Origin: Aurantibacillus circumpalustris | GTDB lineage: Bacteria > Bacteroidota > Bacteroidia > B-17B0 > Aurantibacillaceae | DNA length: 64,000 nt | Assembly: GCF_029625215.1 (NCBI RefSeq) | Contig: NZ_CP121197.1 | Coordinates: 1,364,001-1,428,000 of the forward strand | Direction of reading: 5' to 3' | Part shown: positions 53,364-62,662 of the stretch, one piece after another | How positions within the stretch are numbered: the stretch's first letter is position 1 | How the letters are laid out: every line of letters begins with the position of its first letter | Position numbers and translations under genes: made by a program | The notes under the pieces: model-generated | Databases searched by the model: none | What the model saw: the letters and a program-made list of their open reading frames with translations, nothing else | Told to the model about the DNA's origin: nothing

Positions 53364-54056
53364 TTACCCTTTTGGCGCAAAAGCAATACTCGCTAAAGAC
53401 ACTTTTATTCCTGGAACATGTTTGAGAGCTTGCCAACAAGCTTCAATAGTAGCACCTGTTGTAACCACATCATCTACCAGTAATACGTGTTTGTTTGCAG
53501 GTAAAATTTCAGTATCAAGTTTAAAAATCCCTTCTACGTTTTCCCACCGCTGAAATTTTCGTTTTTTGGTTTGCGTGGCAGTATCCACAACTCTTACAAG
53601 CGAATTAACATCCAGGGTTTTATTGAGACTTTTTGCTAAGCCTTTTGCGAACCACTCACTCTGATTAAATCCCCTTGCTTTCAATTTATTTTTATGAAGT
53701 GGAATAGGGATGATTGAATCAACCGTGTTAAAACTGTTATCTTTTGCTAATTCTTTACCATAAAGTTCACCTAAATATTCTGCCAATTCCTTTTGCTCCT
53801 GATATTTAATAGCGTGAAGGAGTTTTTGAATTTTCCCACTTTTTTCGTACAAATAGAAAGAGGCAGCTGTATGCATGGGCACGCGGCCACTAAAGGTTCG
53901 CGCCAATTCAGAATCTTCGTATTTATGATAATTACTCTTTGATAAATTTAGTTTGCAGTAATTGCAAAGAAACACCTCATGTGCAAATAAATTGTTGGAA
54001 CACGCCTCGCAGTGGCGGGGATAAATTAATGACAAGAAATCGTTAATAAGTGCCAT
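53364..54056 (-). CDS. ComF family phosphoribosyltransferase-like protein
   Basis: 230 aa of the ComF/GntX family. An N-terminal cysteine cluster (HCEACSNNLFAHEVFLCNYC) is a likely zinc site, followed by the phosphoribosyltransferase fold with SIIPIPLHKNKLKARGFNQSE and the PRPP loop VLLVDDVVTTGATIEACW. ComF supports DNA uptake or replication-fork processes in other bacteria. The 44-bp gap to the divergent coiled-coil gene holds both promoters. Confidence 0.9.
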   Translation of the reverse strand: MALINDFLSLIYPRHCEACSNNLFAHEVFLCNYCKLNLSKSNYHKYEDSELARTFSGRVPMHTAASFYLYEKSGKIQKLLHAIKYQEQKELAEYLGELYGKELAKDNSFNTVDSIIPIPLHKNKLKARGFNQSEWFAKGLAKSLNKTLDVNSLVRVVDTATQTKKRKFQRWENVEGIFKLDTEILPANKHVLLVDDVVTTGATIEACWQALKHVPGIKVSLASIAFAPKG

Positions 54057-54088
54057 AGATTTAATACGAAAGTACTGCTTTTGTATGT

Positions 54089-54096
54089 TAATTTTG
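54089..54096 (+). promoter_or_regulatory. Promoter box TAATTTTG, leaderless arrangement
   Basis: Exact TAnnTTTG, 4 nt before the ATG at 54101. Confidence 0.55.
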
Positions 54097-54100
54097 ACGC

Positions 54101-55024
54101 ATGAATGAAGAAAAGGAAAAATCGCGAAAGAGAGGCGGTATTATTATTTTATGGTCGGTAATTATCCTTTTAATGGCGAGTAATGCTGTCACCATTTGGT
54201 TATGGAAAACGGGTAAAAATGAAATTATCAAGGAGAAAATAGTGACGGAACAAGTGATTATTGAACGCGATAATGTAAAAGCAGATTTACTCGTTCTGCA
54301 AAAAGATTTTGAGGGACTTCAAGTAAGCGATAAAATTTTACAAAGTGAAATAGAAGAGAAACGAGTTCGAATTGAAGAGTTGATTAAACAAGCCGATAAG
54401 CATAAAGGAGACGCTTATGTTATTTCACAGTTAAGAAAAGAAACGGAAACTTTGCGAAGCATCATGCAAGGGTATGTGCGAACAATAGATTCACTAAACA
54501 CGCTAAATGTTACTTTAATCAAGGAGAAGAAAACAGTTTTAAAACAACTCGACTACGAGAAAGAAAAACAAACTACGCTTATTAAAGAAAAGGACGAGCT
54601 TAAGACTACTATCGCGAAGGGAAGCGTGTTAACTTGCTTCAACATAAGTGCTACTCCAGTATCCTACAAAAGAGGTGGAAAAAAAGAAAGCGAAACAAAC
54701 AAAGCTAAGAAGGTCGAGAAAATAAAAGTGAGTTTTACATTGGGTGAGAATAAAATCGCAAGAACAGGAGAAAAGACCGTGTATGTGAGAATAATGACCC
54801 CTGACGGCAAGGAGATGGCCAAGAATTACGACGATAATTATAAGTTCACTTTTAATAAGAGCAACGGCTATTTTGCAGGAAAAGAAACACTCAACTATGC
54901 GAATGTAGAAATTAACGGTGTAACCTATTGCGAAGGGCAAGGGGAATACGTGCCTGGAAAGTATATGGTTGAGGTTGCTTGCGACGGCGTGGTTATTGGA
55001 AGTACTTCTTTTAAACTGGATTAA
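54101..55024 (+). CDS. Membrane-anchored coiled-coil protein of unknown function
   Basis: 307 aa. A charged cytoplasmic N-terminus (1-13) is followed by one TM helix (about 14-31), a long coiled coil (about 40-170, with many Glu/Lys heptads), and a beta-rich domain at about 172-307 with KIKVSFTLGENKIARTGEKT, YVRIMTPDGKEMA and GKYMVEVACDGVVIGST. The layout resembles a periplasm-spanning sensor or scaffold. I recognise a conserved Bacteroidota pattern but no named family. It has its own promoter box, and a repeat-rich spacer follows. Confidence 0.7.
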   Translation: MNEEKEKSRKRGGIIILWSVIILLMASNAVTIWLWKTGKNEIIKEKIVTEQVIIERDNVKADLLVLQKDFEGLQVSDKILQSEIEEKRVRIEELIKQADKHKGDAYVISQLRKETETLRSIMQGYVRTIDSLNTLNVTLIKEKKTVLKQLDYEKEKQTTLIKEKDELKTTIAKGSVLTCFNISATPVSYKRGGKKESETNKAKKVEKIKVSFTLGENKIARTGEKTVYVRIMTPDGKEMAKNYDDNYKFTFNKSNGYFAGKETLNYANVEINGVTYCEGQGEYVPGKYMVEVACDGVVIGSTSFKLD

Positions 55025-55512
55025 AATTTTATTTTCGTTTTTCCCATAAACCATTATTTTATTATATCTGCATTACCATTGTAATTTGTAAAGTGAGCCC
55101 TTTGGACGACTTAATAAATACAATTGGTATAAACTCCCGCTAATACTGCTTGTTCTTTTTTCTTGAAAAAAAAGAACCAAAAATTCAAGGCTTCATAAAC
55201 TTTTGCGGAAATTCAGAGGGTTTTAAGCCGACGCTACGATCATTTTCTGGCGAAGGGCCAGAAAAGCGTAGCGCCCTCGCACGAGCTTTCCAAAAAAGCC
55301 TTTGTACCCAACTAAACGCTTAAGTCTTAGTTTGCTTTTTTGTAACTCCTTTTAAAACCCTCTGAATTTCTATCGCAAAATTTTATGAGGCCGAACCCAC
55401 CGAGCCCACCAAAAGAAACACTTTTGCTTTATTTTAAACTAATTTGAGTCGTCGTCGATTTGACAATTGTCAAGGCCGCGTGAGAATTTCCGATTATAAT
55501 AATAACTTAATC
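55025..55512. other. Repeat-rich intergenic region
   Basis: 488 bases without a gene, between the coiled-coil gene and a convergent PKD gene. Bases 55152-55392 form a nested palindromic repeat, annotated separately. The flanking stretches show no promoter box, gene or strong terminator that I can support. Confidence 0.6.
55152..55392 (+). repeat. Nested-palindrome intergenic repeat (MITE-like)
   Basis: Three inverted repeats share one block. A hairpin GTTCTTTTTT/AAAAAAGAAC lies at 55152-55177. Long terminal inverted repeats lie at 55189-55226 and 55352-55392, sharing a perfect core of 19 bp, TTAAAACCCTCTGAATTTC, with further matches on to TATGA(A/G)GCC. In between, CGCTACG/CGTAGCG (55232-55273) encloses TTTTCTGGC/GCCAGAAAA. 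No ORF lies inside. A partial copy is at 13296-13341. This may be a non-autonomous mobile element or a structured RNA/terminator module. Confidence 0.75.
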
Positions 55513-57423
55513 TCACTCCAACTTCACAAACCTTCCACGCCAAACGCTTTCAGCGTTTTGTGCTTGAATAAAATATACGCCTGATTTTAGTTCGGAGGTG
55601 TTAATTTGATTCTGCCCTTTGTTGAGATTACTTTGAAGTAATAACTTACCATTCAAATCAAAGATCATTAAAGTAGATGAAGCAATTGCCTCAACCGAAA
55701 CTAGATCAGAAAAAGGATTTGGAAACACACGAAAATCACCCTTGTTTTCAAATGCTGAAATTCCCAAACAAGGGTTCACCTCAACAGTAAATGTTTTTGA
55801 TAAAGTACAACCATTTAAGGTGCCGGACACTGAATACGGTGTTGTTGCAGTGGGGTTTAACGCCACGGTGCTTGCCGTGGAGTTTGTACTCCACAAATAA
55901 GTATTTGCTCCGCTTACAGTAAACGTATTTTTTTCTCCTTTACACAAAGCAAAATTACCCGCCACATTTACGGTTGGACCAGGTGTGCTAATTGTAATTA
56001 CTTTTTTTAGGGTATCGTTAGTGCAGGCACCATATAAAATAAGTGATACTGTATACGTGCCGGTAGTTGAATAGGTATGCACAGGATTTCCTAACGTAGA
56101 TGAGTTTGCCGCACCTGCTGCAGGCTCTCCAAAATCCCAGGCATAACTGCTTGGCGAGTAAGGCGTACTTGTGCAACCGCTGCTAAAAGTGGGCACTGGC
56201 GGTACTGAAAAAGAACTGGTTTGGCAGGCAAGGCTGTTGGTAAATGGTGTGGGTAAGGGTCTCGTATAAGTGTTGATGAAATTGGGAAGACCTAAAGCGC
56301 AAAATTTCGGGGCAACGTTTTGTCCGTTTAACGTAAAACCCATAGCCACACCACTAGCATTAGGATTGTGAATAACACTTAAACTAAATTGCTGGCCAGG
56401 ACCAGAAGCTGTAAGATAGAGTTTGCCATTGATTGCGCGTTGAATGGAACCAAGATATAATCCATTTGTATTTATCGAATATTGAGATGCTATGATGGCT
56501 TGATTGTTTGCAGCGCAAATATCCCACTGATAAAGTCCGGTAACTGTTGCGCTAATCATTGGTCCAGCCGCACCATATAACTTAGAGCCATCGGGTGAAA
56601 ACTCAACTCCATACGCACCACTATTGGGAATATTGGTGCCACTTAAAAGCGTGAGAGAATTAGATACCGTGCCATTAGCTGCATTAAAATCAAATAAATG
56701 AAACCCGCCACTACCTAAACTTTGTGGAATAGAGGTTGTTGCTGATGCCATGGCCAACTTTTTGCCATCCGGTGAAACTTTAAGTTGCCCGATACTAATT
56801 AAACCAGTACCCGCCATTGATTCCCCTATAGCGGAAACTACAGGAGAACTAATCACTCCGTTACTGTTAAGCAAATAAGCCCTGAATTCATTGCTCCCAT
56901 AATGATGGCTTACCACCCAAACATCTTTGCCATTACAATGTCTCACCGCTACTTGCCTTTCACAGCTTGGGTCATAAAGATGTGAATTTTTCACAGTAAC
57001 AGATCCCAAACCTGCTGCCAGACTCATATCTACTATTGAATAATTTGCGCCATTGGTACTATTTTGTAACGAGACTGTAAAAACATAATATAGCGAGTCG
57101 CTTCCAGGTTTTTTGACTATTAAAGCTGACTGAGTGCTTGATCCTTGACCAAATAAACCTAGACCGTTGGCCATGACTGAATGGGTACTGTTAAAAACGC
57201 TAATTCCATCTGTATAAAATAATAAATTTCCTACATTGTCAGATATGGTAGCACAACCTTCTACGGTATTTAACACACCACTGGTGAGTATGGTGGGAGG
57301 GTTGGTACTAAAATCAAGTCCAGCTTTTGCCCCGAAATACCATTTACTAAATTCTAACTGTGCGGGGGAGTATAGGCTGCAGAACAGCACTAAAAGTAGA
57401 TAGATTTTTCTTGTGATTTTCAT
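55513..57423 (-). CDS. Beta-propeller/PKD protein with T9SS type A sorting domain
   Basis: 636-aa secreted protein. A signal peptide ends at YSPAQ (about 22). Residues about 25-385 are propeller-like with blades such as ISIGQLKVSPDGKKLAMAS and YGVEFSPDGSKLYGAAG. A PKD domain at about 405-480 has YAWDFGEPA and YSTTGTYTVSLIL; an Ig-like domain at about 483-555 has LCKGEKNTFTVSGANTYLW. The C-terminus FRVFPNPFSDLVSVEA, LMIFDLNGKLLL and SGVYFIQA is a T9SS type A sorting domain. Located between a repeat region and the giant 1513-aa protein. Confidence 0.9.
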   Translation of the reverse strand: MKITRKIYLLLVLFCSLYSPAQLEFSKWYFGAKAGLDFSTNPPTILTSGVLNTVEGCATISDNVGNLLFYTDGISVFNSTHSVMANGLGLFGQGSSTQSALIVKKPGSDSLYYVFTVSLQNSTNGANYSIVDMSLAAGLGSVTVKNSHLYDPSCERQVAVRHCNGKDVWVVSHHYGSNEFRAYLLNSNGVISSPVVSAIGESMAGTGLISIGQLKVSPDGKKLAMASATTSIPQSLGSGGFHLFDFNAANGTVSNSLTLLSGTNIPNSGAYGVEFSPDGSKLYGAAGPMISATVTGLYQWDICAANNQAIIASQYSINTNGLYLGSIQRAINGKLYLTASGPGQQFSLSVIHNPNASGVAMGFTLNGQNVAPKFCALGLPNFINTYTRPLPTPFTNSLACQTSSFSVPPVPTFSSGCTSTPYSPSSYAWDFGEPAAGAANSSTLGNPVHTYSTTGTYTVSLILYGACTNDTLKKVITISTPGPTVNVAGNFALCKGEKNTFTVSGANTYLWSTNSTASTVALNPTATTPYSVSGTLNGCTLSKTFTVEVNPCLGISAFENKGDFRVFPNPFSDLVSVEAIASSTLMIFDLNGKLLLQSNLNKGQNQINTSELKSGVYFIQAQNAESVWRGRFVKLE

Positions 57424-57519
57424 AAGCTAATGTATGTAATTTTATGATCCGTTTATCTTGTTTTGACGTGTAATAGAAAATAAATATGTAGTCGATTCAG
57501 CTTTTGATTTTATTTTATT

Positions 57520-57554
57520 AAACCCCTTGCCTGAAAAATTCAGGTAAGGGGTTT
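57520..57554. terminator. Strong hairpin, probable terminator
   Basis: A 16-bp stem AAACCCCTT-G-CCTGAA / TTCAGG-T-AAGGGGTTT with an AAA loop (one G-T wobble). It lies 58 nt beyond the stop of the 1513-aa gene on the minus strand. The expected T run is poor (TAATAAAATAAAAT), so it may be only a stabilising hairpin. Confidence 0.6.
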
Positions 57555-57612
57555 CAAGATTTGTTATTGTCACTTCGACAAATTAAGGTAGTATGTTTGC
57601 ACAATTTCAATT

Positions 57613-60600
57613 TTAATCCGTTTTTACCAGTTTTCTATGAATCGTTTTACCGCTATCACTGCTGATAGTAATGATGTAGATAGATGCTGCCAGTTCCGAA
57701 ACATCTAAACTATTTTCGTTACCACTCAAATTTGATTTGACGAGTATTTGTTTACCAGCCAAATCAAAAACGCTCACCGAAAGATTCTCCGCACTGCCTT
57801 CACTTACAATCGTTAAGCGCCCATTTGTAGGGTTTGGGAAAATAGATAATTTATTTTCATCCAGCTCATCTTGGATCGGCGCTATAGTTGAAGAATTTGC
57901 TAAGCGCCAGCTTGGTGGTGGAACAAAAAAACTAGTGGCCGGGCAATCGGGTATAGGATTGTTATTCAAAAAAATGCTTGGTGGTGCTCCGGACATATCA
58001 TAAGCATCAGATGGATTTGGAAAACTAGTATTCAAAACAGGATTTGTACTAGGTAGATTTTGTACATATAAAGGGGAAAGACTTGCAGTACTGTTTTCGC
58101 AATAGGTTTGATTTTGTGCTGTATTTTGTCCCCAGTTACTCCCGCACCACGGGGTATTTAGCCAAATATTTTGATTGGCTTGGTTTTGATTACCTTGAGG
58201 TCCAATTACTGCGCTGTTCGTAAGGGCTAAACCTGCATAATTACTGCACATGGTATTGTTTTTCCATTCGGTTGCAGTGTTTGAGCCATCGAAATGGTAA
58301 CCATAGTAGGTTTCTGTTTCGGTGTTACACTCTACTACTGGGGTTGGATACCCTGGGTCTTGGTTATTATAAAAATAAAGTGCGGAAACGGTGCCGTTTG
58401 CCGCAGGCCATATTTGTGTAGCGGTAACGGTGTTCATAAACACATTCATTGCACCATTGTGATTTTCTAAAGCAACTCCATATTGAGGCAGGGAATAGGT
58501 AGCATCGTCTTCTAACAATATTTCGTTGGTAGATACCCAGGTGGGTAAATGTTCCATGCCATTTATGCGTATACCTCTAAAGGCTCGGTTAATTTTATTA
58601 CTTGTTATGAAACACCCCGTGCCGGTGGGGTTTCCGGTATTCCAACCCGTGAGATTTGGTGTTTCCAATGTAATTGCGTCATTCATGTACTCGCTTGTAT
58701 TTGCTGAAGTAGAGCTGTATGGTGCACTGCTATTCACTTCTGCACCAAAATAATTTTCATTAAATCCAAAACCAATAGGATAAATTCCATAGCTAAGCGA
58801 AAAAATGTTATAAGGATACGTCGTTAATGGGGTTCGCATAATAATTCCATTTCTTATATTATTAAATTCACTATTAAACACAGTAAAATTAAAGCGGTTA
58901 GATTCATAGTTCACACCAACATCTCCCTGAGTTGTTTGCAAAGGCAAATTTGCTGTTAATACTGAATGCGTGCTTCTGAAAGTTGAACCTGTAACCCAGC
59001 ATTCAAATACATTATGAGCATTTATACCCGTAACACAATCCCAAAAATAATTTCCACCAGTTCGCAAATCTAAAGTAGCATTCATAAGTGAACTGTCGCT
59101 TATTTCATGGTTGATACCTACGCCACCAAACCAGCCCGATGGGGTATTGTAGTACTGTAAGTTTTGAAAAACATTGAACATTGTTCTTAGATTCCCTTCG
59201 TTAATATCAATACCATTACCAATACCATCAAACAGATTAAAATCGTTTGCGATAAAGGCGGGCTGGGTGAAGCCGAACTCGACATTGGGAGAGACTGTGC
59301 TACCACTTGCGACAGTGTTACCAGTTGGATCACCAAAGTTTTCAATTTGTATGCCTATATGGGCCGGTTGGCTGGTGTAAGGTTGTTTTAAATTAACTTG
59401 CGCAAAATTAGTATTCAAGTAACCATAAGGCGGTGCAAGGCCTCCGACGCTCGCGGTTGGCCATCTTAAAGCACCAGGTGTGTTGGTGTGGTCGTTGTTT
59501 GGCCAGGTAAGAACTGTTGACGGGAAAGTAGTATAGGTCATGGTTTTACTTGAAAACACGCAACCACTAATGCCAAGAGACAATGTAGTTAAGTTAGGCG
59601 CAGCATTACTAATTCTAATGCCAATGTAATTTCTATTAAAAATTATACGAGATATTTCTATGGGGGGCACTGAACCTGAATTTGTCGCTGAAACTTGATC
59701 TAAGTCAATGGCAACTATGGCGTCTTCTATCATGCTATTAGATGTTCGTGTGTTGACTGCTGTTATCTGGCCACCATCTTGAACAATAATTCCTTGCCAC
59801 ATTTTAATGCCACAACCGAAAAGGTGTGTATGGTCAAGATCAAGTTGCATCCCTGAGGGCACTTTTATTGACACACCTTCAGTAATCCATACCTCTGCAT
59901 TTTGAAAAAAGGTAGAACTTGTGAGTGTTATCGCGCTACTCAAGACATACGAATTGTTAGCGTATGTACCTCCAATTCCCGAGCTTGGCAGCTGTATCAT
60001 ACCAGCGGTTGGTTGCGCACAACAATTTGAAGCAATACTAACCGCCATGGTTGCACTTGATGGGCAGCCTAGTGAAAATGAACTAGCACTAACCGTATAA
60101 ACTGTGGCAACAGAAGGACAAACACTTACCAAAGAACCAGTAAGCGGGGGACTTGTTTGCCAAGTATAGCTTACAGGTGATGTAAGTGTGGATGTTGCTA
60201 CAACAGTAGTGCAAAGACCTGCATTTGTGCAAAGTACTACGTCTGGTGCGACTATGGGAATAGGAGAGCCAAGAGGAACGGTACCTGTGTATTGTGCAAC
60301 ACATGAATTTGTAGGCCCAGAACCCAACACCGTATATGAAACAGCTACGCTTGAGTTAAAAGTTATAGTGGGAGTACCTGTAAAAGTCTGCACTGGACTT
60401 CCAATATACCAGGTGTAGTTAAGCGCCCCGCCGGCAGTTAACGTATTTGTTATACCAGGACATATTGCCGGTGGTGAAACTGTTATAACAGGTGCGGCCA
60501 ATGTACTCACTTTAACTGTTGATGTCCCTACACATGGACCTGATGATCCTTTTACTGTATAAGTTGTACTAGCGGTAGGTGTTACCACTATAGAGCTTCC

Positions 60601-62154
60601 ACTTCCGATACCTAACCAGTTGTATGAAGAAGCGCCTGATGCGGTGAGAGTAGATGATCCACCAGAGCATACTACCGATGGATTTGCAACGGATGTAACA
60701 GTTGGATTTGGTATTATGCTTAAAGTGGTTAAAGCGGTATTTGTACAGCCCTGGATACTTTGGACGAGAGCAGTGTATGTTGTCGTAGAAGCTGTGCCAA
60801 TTGAAATTGGTGTATTAGAGAAAACCTGACTACTGGCTGGCGGGAAATTTAGAATGAAATAATGCCAACCATTACCCGTAACAGTTAGGTTGGCGCTACC
60901 TGCCTGACATAATGCAGTTGGTGAGACGACAGCACTGACTGTTGGAGTAAGGAAACTTTTTACAAGCACAGTTTTTGTGTAAACGCAACCTGTACCCCCT
61001 CCAATAGCTGTATATACAAAGTTGTTTACTGTAGTTGGAGATACTAGAACCGTGTTGGTAGTTGCAATTTGCGCACCTCCAGGAGCATTCCATGTGTAGT
61101 TAACAGCGCCGCTGACCGTTAGTAAAACCGATTTACCAGTACAAACTGTTGGGGTAACGGGTGTAATAGTTAATGGTGGAGGTACAGTGACACTATAACC
61201 GGCAGCGGAAATACAATCGTAGCCATGACTTGTAAGAGTTAAGATACCAACTGAAACGATGCCAGGTATTGTTTGAGAAACAACACTAAGCAGGCTATTT
61301 GTGGATGGTGGGCCTCCCCAACCACTTGGCTTACTCCAAGAATAGGTAGTTGCCACATTTGTTGGTATGCCAACAGATAATGCAGTTGCGGCTGTATATT
61401 GTGCTGATGTGGGAGTACATAAAAGAGTCGGTCCTGAAATGGAAGAATACACCATATAATTAAAAAGCCCGACGGCTTCAACCTTTAAGCCGGCATATCG
61501 ACATTCGGGTGCTAATCCAGGAATCATCTTTACCCGCACAATAATTTCATTTGAACCGCCTTTCCAATTTGTACACCAATTAAATCTTACAGCGTTTATA
61601 CGTTGAAGAAGAGGATAGTTAGAGCCAATAATATTTGTTGTATAAGCTGGAACACCATTAACCGTTATGCTATGTATCCAATCACTGGCAAAGAGCTGCC
61701 AATTAATGCTCAATACCGGGTTCGGTGCTAAGGTAAAAGTTAGTTTAAAATACAAATCTGGCGGTGGTAAAGTCGGAGAACAAGAGTATCCTGCAAGTGC
61801 CCCGGAGCAGATAAGATTAGGAGCGGTTATCCAGCTCGGGGCCCCACCAGTGCCATTAGGTGACCAAGCAACACAATTTGTACTTGTAATTGGTGGTGCT
61901 GGTGCAATAACGGCAGGCACACCTGTAACAGTGCTATTATTAACTGTCCAACGAGGGTCGTTACCAGAAAGAATGGAAGTCATCGCTGTAGTAGTGGCTA
62001 CGTTTACTCCTGTATTACCTAATAAAGTGATACTTGGGTGCGGCGGTGCTACATTTTGAGAATGCAAGTCGCCACAAATAACTAGAGAAAAAATAAGGCA
62101 GAAAAAGATAGTGAGTGCTTTTACTGGTTTACCTAAAAATTGTGTTTGTTTCAT
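57613..62154 (-). CDS. Giant secreted Ig-like/beta-helix protein, T9SS type A
   Basis: 1513-aa surface or secreted protein. A signal peptide ends near LHSQ (about 33). About five PKD/Ig-like repeats of about 75 residues run from 330 to 720 (for example NPSVVCSGGSSTLTASGASS and PPAICPGITNTLTAGGALNY). Residues about 735-1350 look like a parallel beta-helix (SSTFFQNAEVWITEGVSIKV, ISRIIFNRNYIGIRISNAA, GIDINEGNLRTMFNVFQNL). The C-terminus LSIFPNPTNGRLTIVSE, VSVFDLAGKQIL and AASIYIITI is a T9SS type A domain. A repeat-bearing adhesin or a carbohydrate-acting protein are both possible; no catalytic motif was identified. Confidence 0.88.
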   Translation of the reverse strand: MKQTQFLGKPVKALTIFFCLIFSLVICGDLHSQNVAPPHPSITLLGNTGVNVATTTAMTSILSGNDPRWTVNNSTVTGVPAVIAPAPPITSTNCVAWSPNGTGGAPSWITAPNLICSGALAGYSCSPTLPPPDLYFKLTFTLAPNPVLSINWQLFASDWIHSITVNGVPAYTTNIIGSNYPLLQRINAVRFNWCTNWKGGSNEIIVRVKMIPGLAPECRYAGLKVEAVGLFNYMVYSSISGPTLLCTPTSAQYTAATALSVGIPTNVATTYSWSKPSGWGGPPSTNSLLSVVSQTIPGIVSVGILTLTSHGYDCISAAGYSVTVPPPLTITPVTPTVCTGKSVLLTVSGAVNYTWNAPGGAQIATTNTVLVSPTTVNNFVYTAIGGGTGCVYTKTVLVKSFLTPTVSAVVSPTALCQAGSANLTVTGNGWHYFILNFPPASSQVFSNTPISIGTASTTTYTALVQSIQGCTNTALTTLSIIPNPTVTSVANPSVVCSGGSSTLTASGASSYNWLGIGSGSSIVVTPTASTTYTVKGSSGPCVGTSTVKVSTLAAPVITVSPPAICPGITNTLTAGGALNYTWYIGSPVQTFTGTPTITFNSSVAVSYTVLGSGPTNSCVAQYTGTVPLGSPIPIVAPDVVLCTNAGLCTTVVATSTLTSPVSYTWQTSPPLTGSLVSVCPSVATVYTVSASSFSLGCPSSATMAVSIASNCCAQPTAGMIQLPSSGIGGTYANNSYVLSSAITLTSSTFFQNAEVWITEGVSIKVPSGMQLDLDHTHLFGCGIKMWQGIIVQDGGQITAVNTRTSNSMIEDAIVAIDLDQVSATNSGSVPPIEISRIIFNRNYIGIRISNAAPNLTTLSLGISGCVFSSKTMTYTTFPSTVLTWPNNDHTNTPGALRWPTASVGGLAPPYGYLNTNFAQVNLKQPYTSQPAHIGIQIENFGDPTGNTVASGSTVSPNVEFGFTQPAFIANDFNLFDGIGNGIDINEGNLRTMFNVFQNLQYYNTPSGWFGGVGINHEISDSSLMNATLDLRTGGNYFWDCVTGINAHNVFECWVTGSTFRSTHSVLTANLPLQTTQGDVGVNYESNRFNFTVFNSEFNNIRNGIIMRTPLTTYPYNIFSLSYGIYPIGFGFNENYFGAEVNSSAPYSSTSANTSEYMNDAITLETPNLTGWNTGNPTGTGCFITSNKINRAFRGIRINGMEHLPTWVSTNEILLEDDATYSLPQYGVALENHNGAMNVFMNTVTATQIWPAANGTVSALYFYNNQDPGYPTPVVECNTETETYYGYHFDGSNTATEWKNNTMCSNYAGLALTNSAVIGPQGNQNQANQNIWLNTPWCGSNWGQNTAQNQTYCENSTASLSPLYVQNLPSTNPVLNTSFPNPSDAYDMSGAPPSIFLNNNPIPDCPATSFFVPPPSWRLANSSTIAPIQDELDENKLSIFPNPTNGRLTIVSEGSAENLSVSVFDLAGKQILVKSNLSGNENSLDVSELAASIYIITISSDSGKTIHRKLVKTD

Positions 62155-62662
62155 TTTATTTGTTTTTATAAATAAGGGATTTAGAACTTTTAAAACATGA
62201 TTTTTTTCATCTAAACTGAAAAGAAATTATGCGGGAGCTTCTTTTGGTTTATACGTTTTCTTTTTACTTTTCATGAATTTTTTAATTAAAATCTATGACG
62301 TTTTTTTAAACTGTAAGTGGGGTACTCATTTTTATTCAATTAACATAGCATAGTACCTTTTACAATTAATCAATTGTCTAAAAAAACAACTATTCAGTAC
62401 ATTTAAAAAAATTAGTGCTAATAGGCGCCAACAAGGAAAAAATTGGGTTTGCCGCTTACCATTGTAAATATTATAATTTGCCGATTATAATTATGAAAAC
62501 ATTATGTGAATTTATTTCTCCTATTAAAACACACAAGTTTTCACAGAGCAAAAGTGTATCTATAAAATAAGGAAGTCAAGAGATTTCAAATGCGAGATTG
62601 CATATTTAAAAGAAAAACAAAACTTTCGTATGCAGTATTGCATACTGTAATTACAAACTGGG
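62155..62662. other. Intergenic region with two candidate operators
   Basis: 508 AT-rich bases between the giant protein gene and the XRE gene, both transcribed leftward. The right end (62588-62646) holds two similar palindrome-like sites. No exact TAnnTTTG box is seen just upstream of the giant gene. Confidence 0.5.
62588..62646. promoter_or_regulatory. Two operator-like sites beside the XRE gene
   Basis: Site 1 is AAATGCGAGATTGCATATT (62588-62606) and site 2 GTATGCAGTATTGCATACT (62628-62646); 13 of 19 bases are shared. Site 2 contains a perfect inverted repeat GTATGCA-N4-TGCATAC, typical of a dimeric helix-turn-helix target. Spacing between sites is 40 bp, about four helical turns. Confidence 0.45.

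Noticed and set aside
54629-55054. 141-aa minus-strand open frame
   Set aside because: Antisense to the beta domain of the coiled-coil protein, with an aromatic/Cys-rich, non-protein-like translation.
61667-62059. 130-aa open frame on the plus strand
   Set aside because: Entirely antisense to the 1513-aa secreted protein, whose signal peptide and Ig-like repeats are clear. Its translation is a low-complexity shadow.
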